64,000 nucleotides of DNA from Maribacter sp. (lineage in GTDB: Bacteria; Bacteroidota; Bacteroidia; Flavobacteriales; Flavobacteriaceae). The stretch lies in the NCBI GenBank assembly GCA_011050675.1, contig DRFI01000004.1, positions 62,001 to 126,000 on the forward strand, written 5' to 3'. The first letter of the stretch is position 1. Every line of letters begins with the position of its first letter. A program made the translations under genes and the position numbers. Positions 46,216 to 55,276 of this stretch are shown in pieces. The notes under the pieces were generated by a model. That model was not told where the DNA came from and did no database searches. It saw nothing but the letters and a program-made list of their open reading frames with translations.

Positions 46216-47172
46216 ATGAAAAATTATATTTTAATTCTGTTAGTACTACCAACGGTTCTTTTAAGTCAAAAAATAGAACATCTTGCTTCCTTTAGAGACA
46301 TGGGTAGCGAAAGCTATTTCCGCTTTAATTATGAGAACGATTTTTTTGCTGCTTCAGACAAAAATTATACACAAGGTTATAGTTTTGAATATGTAAACAA
46401 CGTTTTAGAAAAAAATCCGATAAACTTTATTTTTATTAAACCAAAAGCTAATTACTTCACCTACGGATTAGTATTAGAGCATATCGGTTTTACACCCAGT
46501 GATTTTGTTAGTTCAGATATACAAGTTGATGATAGACCCTTTGCCGCAGCTATATATTTAAAGAGTTTTACTGTTGTAATGGACACCATTAAAAAATCTA
46601 GATTTACTCAATCATTAAGTCTGGGGATTATTGGACCGGGTGCTTTCGGAAAAGAAATGCAAACAACAATTCATAAACTTATCGAAAACAAAACTCCCGG
46701 TGGATGGGATAACCAAATTCAGAACGATGTAGTAATCAATTACAAAATTGGATACGAAAAACAATTACTCAACTATAAAAATACAGCTAATTTACAGGCT
46801 GTAACTTCATTGCAATTAGGAACTCTATTTACAAATGCATCTGTCGGATTCAATACTACGATCGGACTATTAGATAATCCGTTTTCTAGAAATAGTACAC
46901 TTTCGAAGTTTAAATTTTATGCTTTTGTACAGCCAACAGTTAATATAGTTGGTTATGATGCCACCTTACAAGGCGGCATCATAACCAATGACAATCCATA
47001 TACCATTTCCTCTAAAAAACTAGAAAGATTGACCGCACAAGTCGACTACGGACTCATTCTAAAACACAAAAAAGTCTATTTAGAATATACTCGCACGTCA
47101 ATTACCAAAGAATTCGCTTCAGGTAATTCTGCCAACTGGGGCGGATTTAAAGTAGGATTTCTATTTAATTAA
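46216..47172 (+). CDS. Lipid A deacylase LpxR family outer-membrane protein
   Basis: A 318-residue outer-membrane beta-barrel with signal peptide MKNYILILLVLPTVLLSQ. The LpxR/DUF2219 pattern is visible: RFNYENDFFAASDKNYTQGYSFEY (Asn-Asp active-site region), VLEHIGFTPSD, DDRPFAAAIYL, LSLGIIGPGAFGKE and PGGWDNQIQNDVVINYKI, with a final strand ending in Phe-Asn. LpxR removes the 3' acyl chains of lipid A. A GTG three bases upstream of the ATG is in frame and not chosen. It follows the DUF2339-DUF3999 pair by 114 bases. Activity is inferred from family motifs. Confidence 0.85.
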   Translation: MKNYILILLVLPTVLLSQKIEHLASFRDMGSESYFRFNYENDFFAASDKNYTQGYSFEYVNNVLEKNPINFIFIKPKANYFTYGLVLEHIGFTPSDFVSSDIQVDDRPFAAAIYLKSFTVVMDTIKKSRFTQSLSLGIIGPGAFGKEMQTTIHKLIENKTPGGWDNQIQNDVVINYKIGYEKQLLNYKNTANLQAVTSLQLGTLFTNASVGFNTTIGLLDNPFSRNSTLSKFKFYAFVQPTVNIVGYDATLQGGIITNDNPYTISSKKLERLTAQVDYGLILKHKKVYLEYTRTSITKEFASGNSANWGGFKVGFLFN

Positions 47173-47173
47173 A

Positions 47174-48478
47174 CTACGAAAAAGGTTCACCGTAAAGATC
47201 AAAATCAGCTGCTTCTGTAATCTTAATATTTACAAACTCACCTTGCTTTACATAGTGCTTAGTAGCATCTATTAAAACCTCATTATCTACATCTGGAGAA
47301 TCGAACTCTGTTCTACCGATAAAGTAATTACCTTCTTTACGGTCTATAATACAACGAAAAGTCTCCCCTACTTTCTTCTGGTTCAGTTCCCAAGAAATCT
47401 GAGATTGTATTTCCATGATAATATTAGCACGCTCTTGCTTTGTTTCTTCTGGAACATCATCAACTAAAGTATACGCATGTGTATTTTCTTCATGACTATA
47501 TGTAAAACACCCAAGTCTTTCAAAACGCATTGCAACTACCCAATTTTTAAGAATCTCAAAGTCTTCTTCTGTTTCACCAGGGTAACCAACAATAAGAGTT
47601 GTTCTAATAGTCATTTCTGGTACTGCAGCTCTAAACTCCTTTAGTAATTTGGTCGTCTTGGCTTCTGTAGTTCCACGACGCATACTTTTAAGAATACGGT
47701 CAGAGATATGTTGTAACGGTATATCTAAATAATTACAAACCTTTGGTTCTCGGTTTATTACATCTAACACATCCATCGGAAAACCAGCAGGAAACGCATA
47801 ATGTAATCTTATCCATTCAATACCCTCTACCTTTACCAAAGCTTCTAATAGCTCAGCAAGATTTCTTTTCTTATACAAATCTAACCCGTAATAGGTAAGA
47901 TCCTGAGCAATTAAAATAAGCTCTTTTACTCCCTTAGCCGCTAACTTTTCGGCTTCGGTTACCAAGTCTTCTATAGGGGTGCTTTTATGCTTACCACGCA
48001 TTAATGGTATTGCACAGAAAGAGCAAGGTCTATCGCAACCTTCTGCAATCTTTAAATAGGCATAATTCTTAGGGGTTGTAGTTAAACGCTCTCCTATTAA
48101 CTCATGCTTATAATCTGCTCCTAAAGCCTTTAATAATCCTGGTAATTCGCTTGTACCAAAATACTCATCTACATTAGGAATCTCTTTTTGTAAATCTGGC
48201 TTATAACGTTCACTAAGACATCCTGTAACAAAAACTTTATCTACAACGCCGTCTTCTTTCTTTTGAACATATTCTAAAATGGTATTAACGCTTTCTTCTT
48301 TTGCATTAGCAATAAAGCCGCAAGTGTTAATAACAACTATGTTTCCTTCTTCTTCATGTACAACTTCTTTGTCATTGGCCTTTAACTGGCCCATGAGTAC
48401 TTCAGAATCATAAACATTCTTTGAGCAACCTAGAGTTACCACATTGATTTTGTTCTTCTTAAGGGTTTTTGTCCTCAT
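47174..48478 (-). CDS. rimO: Ribosomal protein S12 methylthiotransferase RimO
   Basis: A 434-residue radical SAM enzyme with the N-terminal UPF0004 domain (VTLGCSKNVYDSEVLMGQ, VVINTCGFI, VTGCLSERY: three Cys for the second cluster), the SAM cluster motif CDRPCSFCAIP (about 138-148) and a C-terminal TRAM domain. It adds a methylthio group to an Asp of ribosomal S12. In many Bacteroidota it follows ftsY directly; here about 5.4 kb separates them. Possible -7 elements on the minus strand are TATTTTTG (48495-48502) and TAAATTTG (48535-48542). It converges with lpxR, one base between. Confidence 0.96.
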   Translation of the reverse strand: MRTKTLKKNKINVVTLGCSKNVYDSEVLMGQLKANDKEVVHEEEGNIVVINTCGFIANAKEESVNTILEYVQKKEDGVVDKVFVTGCLSERYKPDLQKEIPNVDEYFGTSELPGLLKALGADYKHELIGERLTTTPKNYAYLKIAEGCDRPCSFCAIPLMRGKHKSTPIEDLVTEAEKLAAKGVKELILIAQDLTYYGLDLYKKRNLAELLEALVKVEGIEWIRLHYAFPAGFPMDVLDVINREPKVCNYLDIPLQHISDRILKSMRRGTTEAKTTKLLKEFRAAVPEMTIRTTLIVGYPGETEEDFEILKNWVVAMRFERLGCFTYSHEENTHAYTLVDDVPEETKQERANIIMEIQSQISWELNQKKVGETFRCIIDRKEGNYFIGRTEFDSPDVDNEVLIDATKHYVKQGEFVNIKITEAADFDLYGEPFS

Positions 48479-48494
48479 AATTTAAATTGGGGTG

Positions 48495-48542
48495 CAAAAA
48501 TACGATTTGGGTATTTAAAAACGTTAGATATGGACAAATTTA
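48495..48542 (-). promoter_or_regulatory. Two candidate -7 elements for rimO
   Basis: TATTTTTG (48495-48502) and TAAATTTG (48535-48542) both match TAnnTTTG on the minus strand, 17 and 57 bases before the ATG. Neither has a TTG at usual spacing. Their presence suggests rimO has its own promoter in the gap to the divergent hydrolase. Confidence 0.35.
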
Positions 48543-48595
48543 CTCGTAATCTTTATTTGATTACTGTTTATTATTACCCAAATCTTAAATTAACC

Positions 48596-49717
48596 ATGAA
48601 ATTCTCCCAATATTTCAGCCTGCTTGCCGTATTATCAATTCTCGTCTCATGCTCAAGTGATTCTGAACCTACTTCGGAAACCGGTAAGAGCGGGACTCCA
48701 CCAGTATTGGCTCCTATACCAACTAACACCTACTTCCCTCCTATTTCTAGAACCAATGAATGGGAAACCATATCAATGGAAACCTTAGGCTGGAACGAAG
48801 ACCAAGTCGACAATCTTTATAATTTTTTAGAAGATAACAACACCGATGCATTTATAGTTTTAAAAGACGGGCGCATGGTAATTGAAAAATATTTTGGTGA
48901 TTTCACTTCTGATGATAACCATGCATGGAATTCTGCAGGAAAGAATTTAACCGCAATGCTTACCGGTATTGCTCAAGAAGAAGAATTTCTTAAAATAACC
49001 GATTCTACATCAAATTATTTAGGTGAAGGTTGGTCAAGTTTACCGATTGAAAAAGAACTTAATATTACGATAGAAAACCAGCTAACTATGACTACTGGTT
49101 TAGACTACACGGTTGATAATATTTTCTGTACAGACCCAAATTGTTTGACATATTTAAATGAACCTGGTGCTTTTTGGTATTATCACAACGCACCATACAC
49201 TTTATTAGACGATGTAATTGCCAATGCAACACAAAAGGATTTTAACTCGTACTTCTCTGAAAAAATCAAAGAACCAATAGGAATGCAAGGCTTATTTATT
49301 AAAGTAGGCTATAACAACGTATTTTATAGTTCCGCTAGAAGCATGGCCCGCTTTGGAATTTTAAACTTAAACCAAGGTAATTGGGACGGTTTATCTATTC
49401 TCTCGGATCAAAATTATTTTACTGCCATGACTAACTCATCGCAAAACTATAATCTTGCTTACGGTTACCTTTATTGGTTAAATGGTAAAAGTAGTTTTAG
49501 ACTACCTAATTCTGAAGATGAATTTACGGGTAGTTTAATACCTAATGCGCCAGCCGATCTTTATGCTGGTTTAGGCTTAAATGACCAAAAATTATATATG
49601 GTACCAAGTCTAGACTTGGTTATTGTACGCATGGGCGGGGCAAGCAATGAAGAGCTTTTTGGTCCTTCTAGTTTCGATAATGAAATTTGGGGATTGATTA
49701 ATGCCATTATTGAGTAG
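48596..49717 (+). CDS. Serine hydrolase lipoprotein, beta-lactamase/class C family
   Basis: A 373-residue lipoprotein with lipobox LVSC (signal MKFSQYFSLLAVLSILVSC). Ser-x-x-Lys is S113-A-G-K116 in AWNSAGKNL; the YHN triad of the family follows as WYYHNAPYTLL. A conserved MARFGILNLNQGNWDG block and a C-terminal hydrophobic strand agree with class-C-like esterases. These hydrolyse esters or peptides; true beta-lactamase action is not implied. An ATG at 48530 would add 22 residues before the signal, hence the internal start. It is alone on the strand; the nitroreductase follows 81 bases later. Confidence 0.87.
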   Translation: MKFSQYFSLLAVLSILVSCSSDSEPTSETGKSGTPPVLAPIPTNTYFPPISRTNEWETISMETLGWNEDQVDNLYNFLEDNNTDAFIVLKDGRMVIEKYFGDFTSDDNHAWNSAGKNLTAMLTGIAQEEEFLKITDSTSNYLGEGWSSLPIEKELNITIENQLTMTTGLDYTVDNIFCTDPNCLTYLNEPGAFWYYHNAPYTLLDDVIANATQKDFNSYFSEKIKEPIGMQGLFIKVGYNNVFYSSARSMARFGILNLNQGNWDGLSILSDQNYFTAMTNSSQNYNLAYGYLYWLNGKSSFRLPNSEDEFTGSLIPNAPADLYAGLGLNDQKLYMVPSLDLVIVRMGGASNEELFGPSSFDNEIWGLINAIIE

Positions 49718-49753
49718 AATTATACATTTTAATATCATCTTGCTCATCTTGTT

Positions 49754-49784
49754 GATTCTTAGCAAATAAGTATTCTTATTTTTG
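49754..49784 (+). promoter_or_regulatory. Promoter-like pair before the nitroreductase gene
   Basis: TTG (49752-49754), 22 bases, then TATTTTTG (49777-49784), within the usual Bacteroidota spacing range. The predicted leader is about ten bases before the ATG at 49799. Confidence 0.45.
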
Positions 49785-49798
49785 CCTAAAATTGTAAG

Positions 49799-50401
49799 AT
49801 GGATTTTAGAAGCATTGCCGAGAAAAGATACACGACCAAAAAATTTGATGCGTCAAAGAAAATCTCCAAGGATCAGATTGAGGATTTAAAACACATTTTA
49901 AAATTGAGTCCCTCTTCTATTAATAGCCAGCCTTGGCTATTCACATTTGTTTCTCATAATGAAACAAAAAATGCCCTAGCAGATGCTTCTTTCTTTAATG
50001 CTCCGAAAATTAAAGATGCAAGTCATCTTGTAGTTTTTAGTGTTCAAGATAATCTTGAGCAATTTGAACGTCATGTAGAAGATAATTTAGCTGAAGGTTC
50101 AGTTAACTTTTATAAGCAATTTGTAAAAGAACAACCTGCAGAAAAAACCATTAACTGGTTATCGCAACAGGTATACATTACTTTAGGTTTCTTTTTAGCT
50201 GCCTGTGCAGCTATGGAAATAGACTCCACCCCAATGGAAGGTATTGAACCTGAAAAGTATAAGGACATATTAAAAATCAAGGACCATAAAGTACTGTTCT
50301 CAGTTGCTATTGGATATCGTGATACTGAAGATGGCAATCAACCAGAATTAGTAGGTAAATCTAGATTATCGACCGACAAAGTTATTCAATCAATTGAATA
50401 A
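49799..50401 (+). CDS. NAD(P)H-dependent nitroreductase, NfsB-like
   Basis: A 200-residue nitroreductase: RSIAEKRYTTKKFDASKKIS, LSPSSINSQPWLF (FMN-binding), NFYKQFVKEQPAEKTINWLSQQVYITLGFFLAACAAMEIDSTPMEGIE with the C-terminal GYRDTEDGN. The pattern is that of the NfsB/oxygen-insensitive flavoprotein group, which reduces nitro-aromatics or quinones. Probably dimeric with FMN. It converges with the broken metallophosphoesterase, with 11 bases between the stops. Physiological electron acceptor unknown. Confidence 0.9.
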   Translation: MDFRSIAEKRYTTKKFDASKKISKDQIEDLKHILKLSPSSINSQPWLFTFVSHNETKNALADASFFNAPKIKDASHLVVFSVQDNLEQFERHVEDNLAEGSVNFYKQFVKEQPAEKTINWLSQQVYITLGFFLAACAAMEIDSTPMEGIEPEKYKDILKIKDHKVLFSVAIGYRDTEDGNQPELVGKSRLSTDKVIQSIE

Positions 50402-50412
50402 ACACTAACGAT

Positions 50413-51258
50413 TTAAACCTCTTTAGTAAGTTCGAAAACCGTGATTTCTGGTCTTACACTAAAACGAACTTGGCGTAGACAACCTAATGCCCTATTGATA
50501 TAGAGCGTTCTACCTTCTTTTAAATCTTTTACACCAGCATCGTATTCTTTATTTTTTACAGGTAATAAAGGTGCAGGTAAAAATGGTGGTTTTACTTGCC
50601 CACCATGTGTATGACCAGAAAGTATCCAACCTTTGAAATTATTCCAGACAGGTAAATCGCATACATCCGGATTGTGACATAGGGCAATATTCGCTTTCTC
50701 AGGATTATATTTTGATGTTGCTTTTTCAGGATAAAAATTGCTTCCTCAAAAATCATCCATCCCTAAAAAATTGAGTCCATTTATTTCAATGGCATCATTT
50801 CTTAACATTATTACTCCCGCATTTTCTAAACTATCGGTAATATTTTTCGCTACATTATCTTCAACAAAATCAATTCCGTAATCATGATTCCCCAATATAC
50901 CTATGGTACCTAATGAGCCTTTAACCACAAACTTTAAAACCTCTTGTAATTGAGTTATTTGTTCATCGTTTTCATAGGTAACATAGTCACCGGTATACAC
51001 CACAAAATCAGGTTTTAAATCTTGAGCTTCTTTATATGAATCTATTATATATTGATAGTCAAATAAATTACCAACGTGAATGTCGCTGATTTGCATTACC
51101 GTTTTACCTATAAGTTCTTCTGGTATATTTCTTAATGGCATTTTTAAATGAATGAATTCCATCCAAAACGGTTCAATTTGCCAACTATATAATCCCGTCA
51201 ACAAACCCAAACCAGCTCCTCCCTGAAAAGTTCTTTTTACAAAGTTTCTTCTTTTCAT
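50413..51258 (-). pseudogene. Metallophosphoesterase interrupted by one in-frame TGA
   Basis: A calcineurin-like phosphoesterase reading of 281 codons in one frame from the ATG at 51258 to TAA at 50413-50415, broken only by TGA at 50746-50748. The N-terminal half has the Tat-like MKRRNFVKR, VMQISDIHVG (Asp-x-His), YTGDYV and LGNHDYG. The C-terminal half, beyond the stop, has CHNPDV and GHTHGGQ, the remaining metal ligands. The broken position is DDF-stop-GSNF; Trp is expected, so TGG to TGA is the likely change. The truncated product would lack half the metal site. It is the last gene of the ftsY-DUF2911-amidase group. A sequencing error must be excluded. Confidence 0.85.
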
Positions 51259-51272
51259 TTTAGCCAATCTTA

Positions 51273-52952
51273 TTAATTCTGATAATCAGAAGGTATTATA
51301 CGATTAGGAAATTTTTCTTCGTAAGCTTTCCCAATTTGCAGCAAACTTGCTTCTGAAAATTGTTTTCCAATGAATGTCAGACTTATAGGCTCGCCAGACG
51401 GTTTATATCCCATAGGCACTGTTAAAGCTGGGTATTTTGCAACTGCGGCATAACCGGCATGGTAATTATTAATAGAAATAACAGCATCTAAATTGTATGC
51501 ATTAATGGCAGCATCAAAAAAGCTACGTCCATTTTTTTCAAGGTTGTTCTTAATCTGTTCCAACTCAATTGTTGTAGTAGAATCTGTTAGTATCCCCTCA
51601 AACAGCGCTTGACCATATGGAATTCTAACTAACGAATCTGCATTATTAAATGCTACTGCATCTTCAATTGAGGTAACTTTTATAACATCTGGATTAGCAT
51701 ACTCTTTTAGATACGTCTTTAAGTCGTTACGCATATCTATATTTAGAATACTTAAAAAACCATCCATTGATACTTCTGGTGGTGTAAATTCTATTATGGT
51801 CGCACCCGCCTCTTTTAAATTTTGAACTGTTTCTTTATAAATACTATCAGTTTCCATTAAATCTTTAATAGCACCTAATTTAATTTCCGAAAAAACTTTT
51901 GGATGTATCCCTGCAGACAATATACCTGGATAATTATCTTCTACCGATGCCGAATCTAATTTATCATACCCTAGCATTGCAGATAACAAAATAGCATTAT
52001 CCTTTACATTTTTAGTCATAGGACCAGGAGTATCTAAAGTGCTTGATATAGGTACAATACCTGATCGACTCAACAATCCAATAGTCGGTTTTAAACCAAC
52101 AACTGAGTTTTGACTACTGGGCGACAAAATTGAACCAGACGTTTCTGTACCTACTGCTGCAACAGCATAATTGGCAGAAACTGCCGTTCCACTGCCAGAA
52201 CTTGAACCTCCAGTTTCAAATATTCTTCTACCATATGGATTAAGTGTTTGACCACCATATGCACTATACCCTACTGGACAACCTGAACATAAGAAATATG
52301 CCCATTCGCTTAAGTTTACTTTTCCTAAAATTAAAGCTCCATTCTTCTTAAGTTGCTGAACAATAAAGGAATCATCCACCTCATTATCCATTAAGGCTAT
52401 TGACCCTGCGGTCGTTTTCATGCCTAATGTATTAATATTGTCTTTCAATAAAATTGGCATTCCAAATATAGGATGCTGGATTTGAGTCGCCACGCCCATT
52501 TGATTTTGCTTGTCTAACTCTCGCGCTTGTTCAACTACATCCTTGTTAAGTGCAATTACCGTATTTAAAGTAGTGGCATTATTCAACTCATATTTATAAA
52601 TACGATACAAATAAAAAAGGACCAAATTTTCATACGTCAGCCTATCTTCTTTAATATGGTTTCGAATGGTAAAAATATCTTGTTCCAATACTAAAGGAAT
52701 CAGCTTTTGATATTCAGATTCAGTCAGTTTTGAAACTTCATCATATAAAGGTGCAAATACTTCATTTTTATCAAGAACCTTAGATTGAATTAACTTGTAT
52801 TGCATACGACCATTCTCATGATTGTTATTTGCTGCAACTTCAATAGAATCATTATAGGGTATCCAAAGAATTACTTCTACTTTTTTCGACTCCTGCTCGC
52901 TTTTACATGCGCTTAATAAAATGACAAGAATTAATAAAATATGCTTCTTCAT
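51273..52952 (-). CDS. Amidase (amidase-signature family) lipoprotein
   Basis: A 559-residue lipoprotein (MKKHILLILVILLSACKSEQ, lipobox LSAC). The amidase-signature residues are all visible: Lys in ILLKDNIN, Ser in the GGSSSGSG block, and the catalytic Ser in GTETSGSILSP. The fold is followed by the hydrophobic VGLKPTIGLLSRSGIVPIS and a C-terminal YPALTVPMGYKPSGEP. An ATG at 53006 would put 18 residues before the signal, so 52952 is used. Such enzymes hydrolyse amides; some extracellular ones act on peptides or modified amino acids. Four bases separate it from DUF2911, and the broken phosphoesterase begins 14 bases downstream. Confidence 0.9.
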   Translation of the reverse strand: MKKHILLILVILLSACKSEQESKKVEVILWIPYNDSIEVAANNNHENGRMQYKLIQSKVLDKNEVFAPLYDEVSKLTESEYQKLIPLVLEQDIFTIRNHIKEDRLTYENLVLFYLYRIYKYELNNATTLNTVIALNKDVVEQARELDKQNQMGVATQIQHPIFGMPILLKDNINTLGMKTTAGSIALMDNEVDDSFIVQQLKKNGALILGKVNLSEWAYFLCSGCPVGYSAYGGQTLNPYGRRIFETGGSSSGSGTAVSANYAVAAVGTETSGSILSPSSQNSVVGLKPTIGLLSRSGIVPISSTLDTPGPMTKNVKDNAILLSAMLGYDKLDSASVEDNYPGILSAGIHPKVFSEIKLGAIKDLMETDSIYKETVQNLKEAGATIIEFTPPEVSMDGFLSILNIDMRNDLKTYLKEYANPDVIKVTSIEDAVAFNNADSLVRIPYGQALFEGILTDSTTTIELEQIKNNLEKNGRSFFDAAINAYNLDAVISINNYHAGYAAVAKYPALTVPMGYKPSGEPISLTFIGKQFSEASLLQIGKAYEEKFPNRIIPSDYQN

Positions 52953-52956
52953 ATCG

Positions 52957-53838
52957 TTATTTATTATGAGGTAACAAGGTCTGCCACTTTCTAATATTAT
53001 TTTCATTCAAGCGCACAAACTCATCTTTACCTTCCTTTCTAGCTAGTTCTAAAGATAGCTCAGCTACTTTAATTGCTTCTGTATATCTATTTAAATCTGC
53101 TAAAATTAAAGATCGTATTCTATGATAATAATAAGTATCACCGCCTTTCTCAATTGCTGAATCTACATAACTAAGCGCTTCTATCAAATAAATACCTTGC
53201 TCTTGATAATATCTGGCAGTTTCATAAAAAGTTTGTGCTGACGCTGAGCTTGATAATTCTTTATCTATCTGCCTTTGCATTATAGATTTGGTATCCAATT
53301 GAATAGGTATAGAAATCTGGGTGTTTCCCCAACTCCAGATCATTGATGCACGATTATGGTCTAATTCATCAAAGGAAATTAGAAAAGTCTCTTGAAAATC
53401 GTGTGTTTTGATAGGTAGAACTAAAATACGAAGTGCATCCTCTTTAGGATTATAATTTGTTCTGCCATCGCCCCAATGTGTACTATTATTATGAAATACT
53501 ATCTGCCATTGATCCTTTTCTGGGAAAGCATACAGAGCATAAATCCCCTTTTTTAATTCTTGATTATCAATGATAACGTCAGAATCAAAAGAAATTTTTG
53601 TGGATTCATTAGCGCCAACCCGCCAAATTCGACCATAAGGAACCAGTCCAGGTTCACCATTTTCTTGATTACCGAACAATGTTCGTCCTCTAGCAGATGG
53701 TCTTGAATATTCAATGATAATTTTTGAAAGCCCTACTTTTTGCTCTACCCTAGAAAACGGACTAGCTTTCGGGTGATTCATTTGTCCCCAACCTACATTA
53801 TAAATTATAAAGGATAAAATGAACCAGCTATATTTCAA
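52957..53838 (-). CDS. DUF2911 exported protein with C-terminal TPR-like region
   Basis: A 293-residue protein with signal peptide MKYSWFILSFIIYNVGWGQ. Residues about 22-190 carry DUF2911 (PFSRVEQKVGLSKIIIEYSRP, RGRTLFG, VPYGRIWRVGANESTKISF). Residues about 195-290 look like helical repeats (ASAQTFYETARYYQEQ, YLIEALSYVDSAIEKG, YTEAIKVAELSLELA). No activity is known. The start is TTG at 53836-53838, two bases after the ftsY stop, with no ATG that keeps the signal. That arrangement suggests coupling with ftsY. Confidence 0.84.
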   Translation of the reverse strand: MKYSWFILSFIIYNVGWGQMNHPKASPFSRVEQKVGLSKIIIEYSRPSARGRTLFGNQENGEPGLVPYGRIWRVGANESTKISFDSDVIIDNQELKKGIYALYAFPEKDQWQIVFHNNSTHWGDGRTNYNPKEDALRILVLPIKTHDFQETFLISFDELDHNRASMIWSWGNTQISIPIQLDTKSIMQRQIDKELSSSASAQTFYETARYYQEQGIYLIEALSYVDSAIEKGGDTYYYHRIRSLILADLNRYTEAIKVAELSLELARKEGKDEFVRLNENNIRKWQTLLPHNK

Positions 53839-53840
53839 TT

Positions 53841-54797
53841 TTATTTTTTAAAGAATGAATCTACAAACTCGTGTTTATTGAATGCCTGTAAATCTTCAAT
53901 ACCCTCACCGACACCAATATATTTAACCGGTATTTTAAATTGATCCGAAATACCAATTACTACCCCACCTTTTGCAGTACCATCTAATTTGGTTATGGCC
54001 AAAGCAGTAACCTCGGTAGCTTTAGTAAATTGTTTTGCTTGTTCAAATGCATTTTGCCCCGTAGATCCATCAAGCACTAAAAGAACTTCATGAGGTGTGT
54101 TTTCTACAACTTTTTGCATAACACGTTTAACCTTTGTCAATTCATTCATTAAATTAACCTTATTATGTAAACGTCCAGCAGTATCAATAATAACAACATC
54201 AGCATCTTGAGTTATAGCCGAGCTTAATGTATCAAAAGCAACAGAAGCTGGATCACTTCCCATTTGCTGTTTAACTATTGGCACATCTACACGATCTGCC
54301 CATACTTGTAATTGATCTATCGCAGCAGCTCTAAAGGTATCTGCAGCCCCTAAGACTACTTTTAAGCCTTGATTTTTAAATCTATATGCCAATTTACCAA
54401 TGGTAGTTGTTTTACCTACGCCGTTTACCCCAACAACCATAATTACATATGGCTTTGTATCTTTAGGTATTTGAATATCGCCATCATCATTATCATTTGT
54501 TTCAGATAATAGTCCGGCAATCTCAGCCCTTAATATAGCATTGAGTTCGTCTGTACCTACGTACTTATCACTAGCTACCCTAGCCTCAATCCTTTGTATA
54601 ATTTTTAAAGTAGTATCTACACCAACATCAGAAGAAACCAAAACTTCTTCTAAATTATCCAGTACATCATCATCTACTTTAGACTTACCGGCAACCGCTT
54701 TTCCTAACTTAGAAAAAAAACTGGTCTTGGTTTTTTCCAAACCTTTATCTAAGGTTTCTTTTTTCTGGGAAGAAAATATTTTTTTAAATAAGCTCAT
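53841..54797 (-). CDS. ftsY: Signal recognition particle receptor FtsY
   Basis: A 318-residue SRP GTPase with short N-terminal Lys-rich region, then the four-helix N domain (about 30-95) and G domain: GVNGVGKTTTIGKLA (P-loop), DTFRAAAIDQLQVW, DTAGRLHNK and TKLDGTAKGG. It is the membrane receptor for SRP-ribosome complexes. Compact length fits Bacteroidota FtsY without the long acidic A domain. A TATATTTG element (54817-54824) lies 20 bases upstream, just after the terminator of the rpmB operon. DUF2911 follows. Confidence 0.97.
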   Translation of the reverse strand: MSLFKKIFSSQKKETLDKGLEKTKTSFFSKLGKAVAGKSKVDDDVLDNLEEVLVSSDVGVDTTLKIIQRIEARVASDKYVGTDELNAILRAEIAGLLSETNDNDDGDIQIPKDTKPYVIMVVGVNGVGKTTTIGKLAYRFKNQGLKVVLGAADTFRAAAIDQLQVWADRVDVPIVKQQMGSDPASVAFDTLSSAITQDADVVIIDTAGRLHNKVNLMNELTKVKRVMQKVVENTPHEVLLVLDGSTGQNAFEQAKQFTKATEVTALAITKLDGTAKGGVVIGISDQFKIPVKYIGVGEGIEDLQAFNKHEFVDSFFKK

Positions 54798-54816
54798 TGT
54801 TAATCATATGGTTATT

Positions 54817-54824
54817 CAAATATA
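54817..54824 (-). promoter_or_regulatory. Candidate -7 element for ftsY
   Basis: Minus-strand TATATTTG matches TAnnTTTG; it lies between the rpmB-operon terminator and the ftsY ATG, so ftsY probably has its own start. No TTG at typical spacing, because that stretch is the terminator hairpin. Confidence 0.4.
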
Positions 54825-54834
54825 AAAATTAAAA

Positions 54835-54858
54835 AGCCCCTTTCGTAGGAAAGGGGCT
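54835..54858 (-). terminator. Terminator of the rpmB-rpmG-DUF4295 operon
   Basis: Stem AGCCCCTTT / AAAGGGGCT (54835-54843 and 54850-54858), loop CGTAGG; on the minus strand five T residues and further T-rich bases follow. It lies 25 bases after the DUF4295 stop. Confidence 0.88.
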
Positions 54859-54883
54859 CAATAACTATTAAAAGTTATAATTC

Positions 54884-55036
54884 TTATTTCTTGGCAATCC
54901 AAGCATCTACCAATTCTGGTGGCATAACTTGCTCAACAAAAACGTAAGCACCTGATTTTGGTGACTTAACCATCTTTATAGCTTTTGTCAATCTTTTAGA
55001 ACTTGTCTGTAAACTTGCTACGGTCTTCTTAGCCAT
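54884..55036 (-). CDS. DUF4295 small ribosome-associated protein
   Basis: A 50-residue basic protein: MAKKTVASLQTSSKRLTKAIK, then MVKSPKSGAYVFVEQVMPPE and ending AWIAKK. It matches DUF4295, a Bacteroidota-specific family always found after rpmG and believed to be a ribosomal component. It is the last gene of the operon and is followed by a terminator. The ATG is at 55034-55036 and the stop at 54884-54886. Confidence 0.9.
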   Translation of the reverse strand: MAKKTVASLQTSSKRLTKAIKMVKSPKSGAYVFVEQVMPPELVDAWIAKK

Positions 55037-55072
55037 GTCTTATGTTTTTAGTGATTCTCTTAAAGAAAGAAT

Positions 55073-55255
55073 CTATTTAATTTCTTTATGAAGGGTCATT
55101 CTCTTAAGAATAGGATTGAATTTTTTAATTTCCAATCTCTCAGGAGTGTTCTTCTTATTTTTTGTTGTGATATATCTTGAAGTACCTGGTTGACCAGATT
55201 CTTTATGCTCTGTGCATTCTAATATAACTTGTATTCTATTACCTTTCTTTGCCAT
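55073..55255 (-). CDS. rpmG: 50S ribosomal protein L33
   Basis: A 60-residue L33 ([50 protein letters not shown]). Only one Cys is left, so it is the zinc-free form. It lies between rpmB (21 bases) and the DUF4295 gene (36 bases). Confidence 0.96.
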   Translation of the reverse strand: MAKKGNRIQVILECTEHKESGQPGTSRYITTKNKKNTPERLEIKKFNPILKRMTLHKEIK

Positions 55256-55276
55256 CTTAATGCTCTATTTTCCAGA

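Noticed and set aside
48530..48595. Upstream ATG of the serine hydrolase
   Set aside because: It would bury the lipoprotein signal under 22 extra residues and overlap the rimO promoter candidates.
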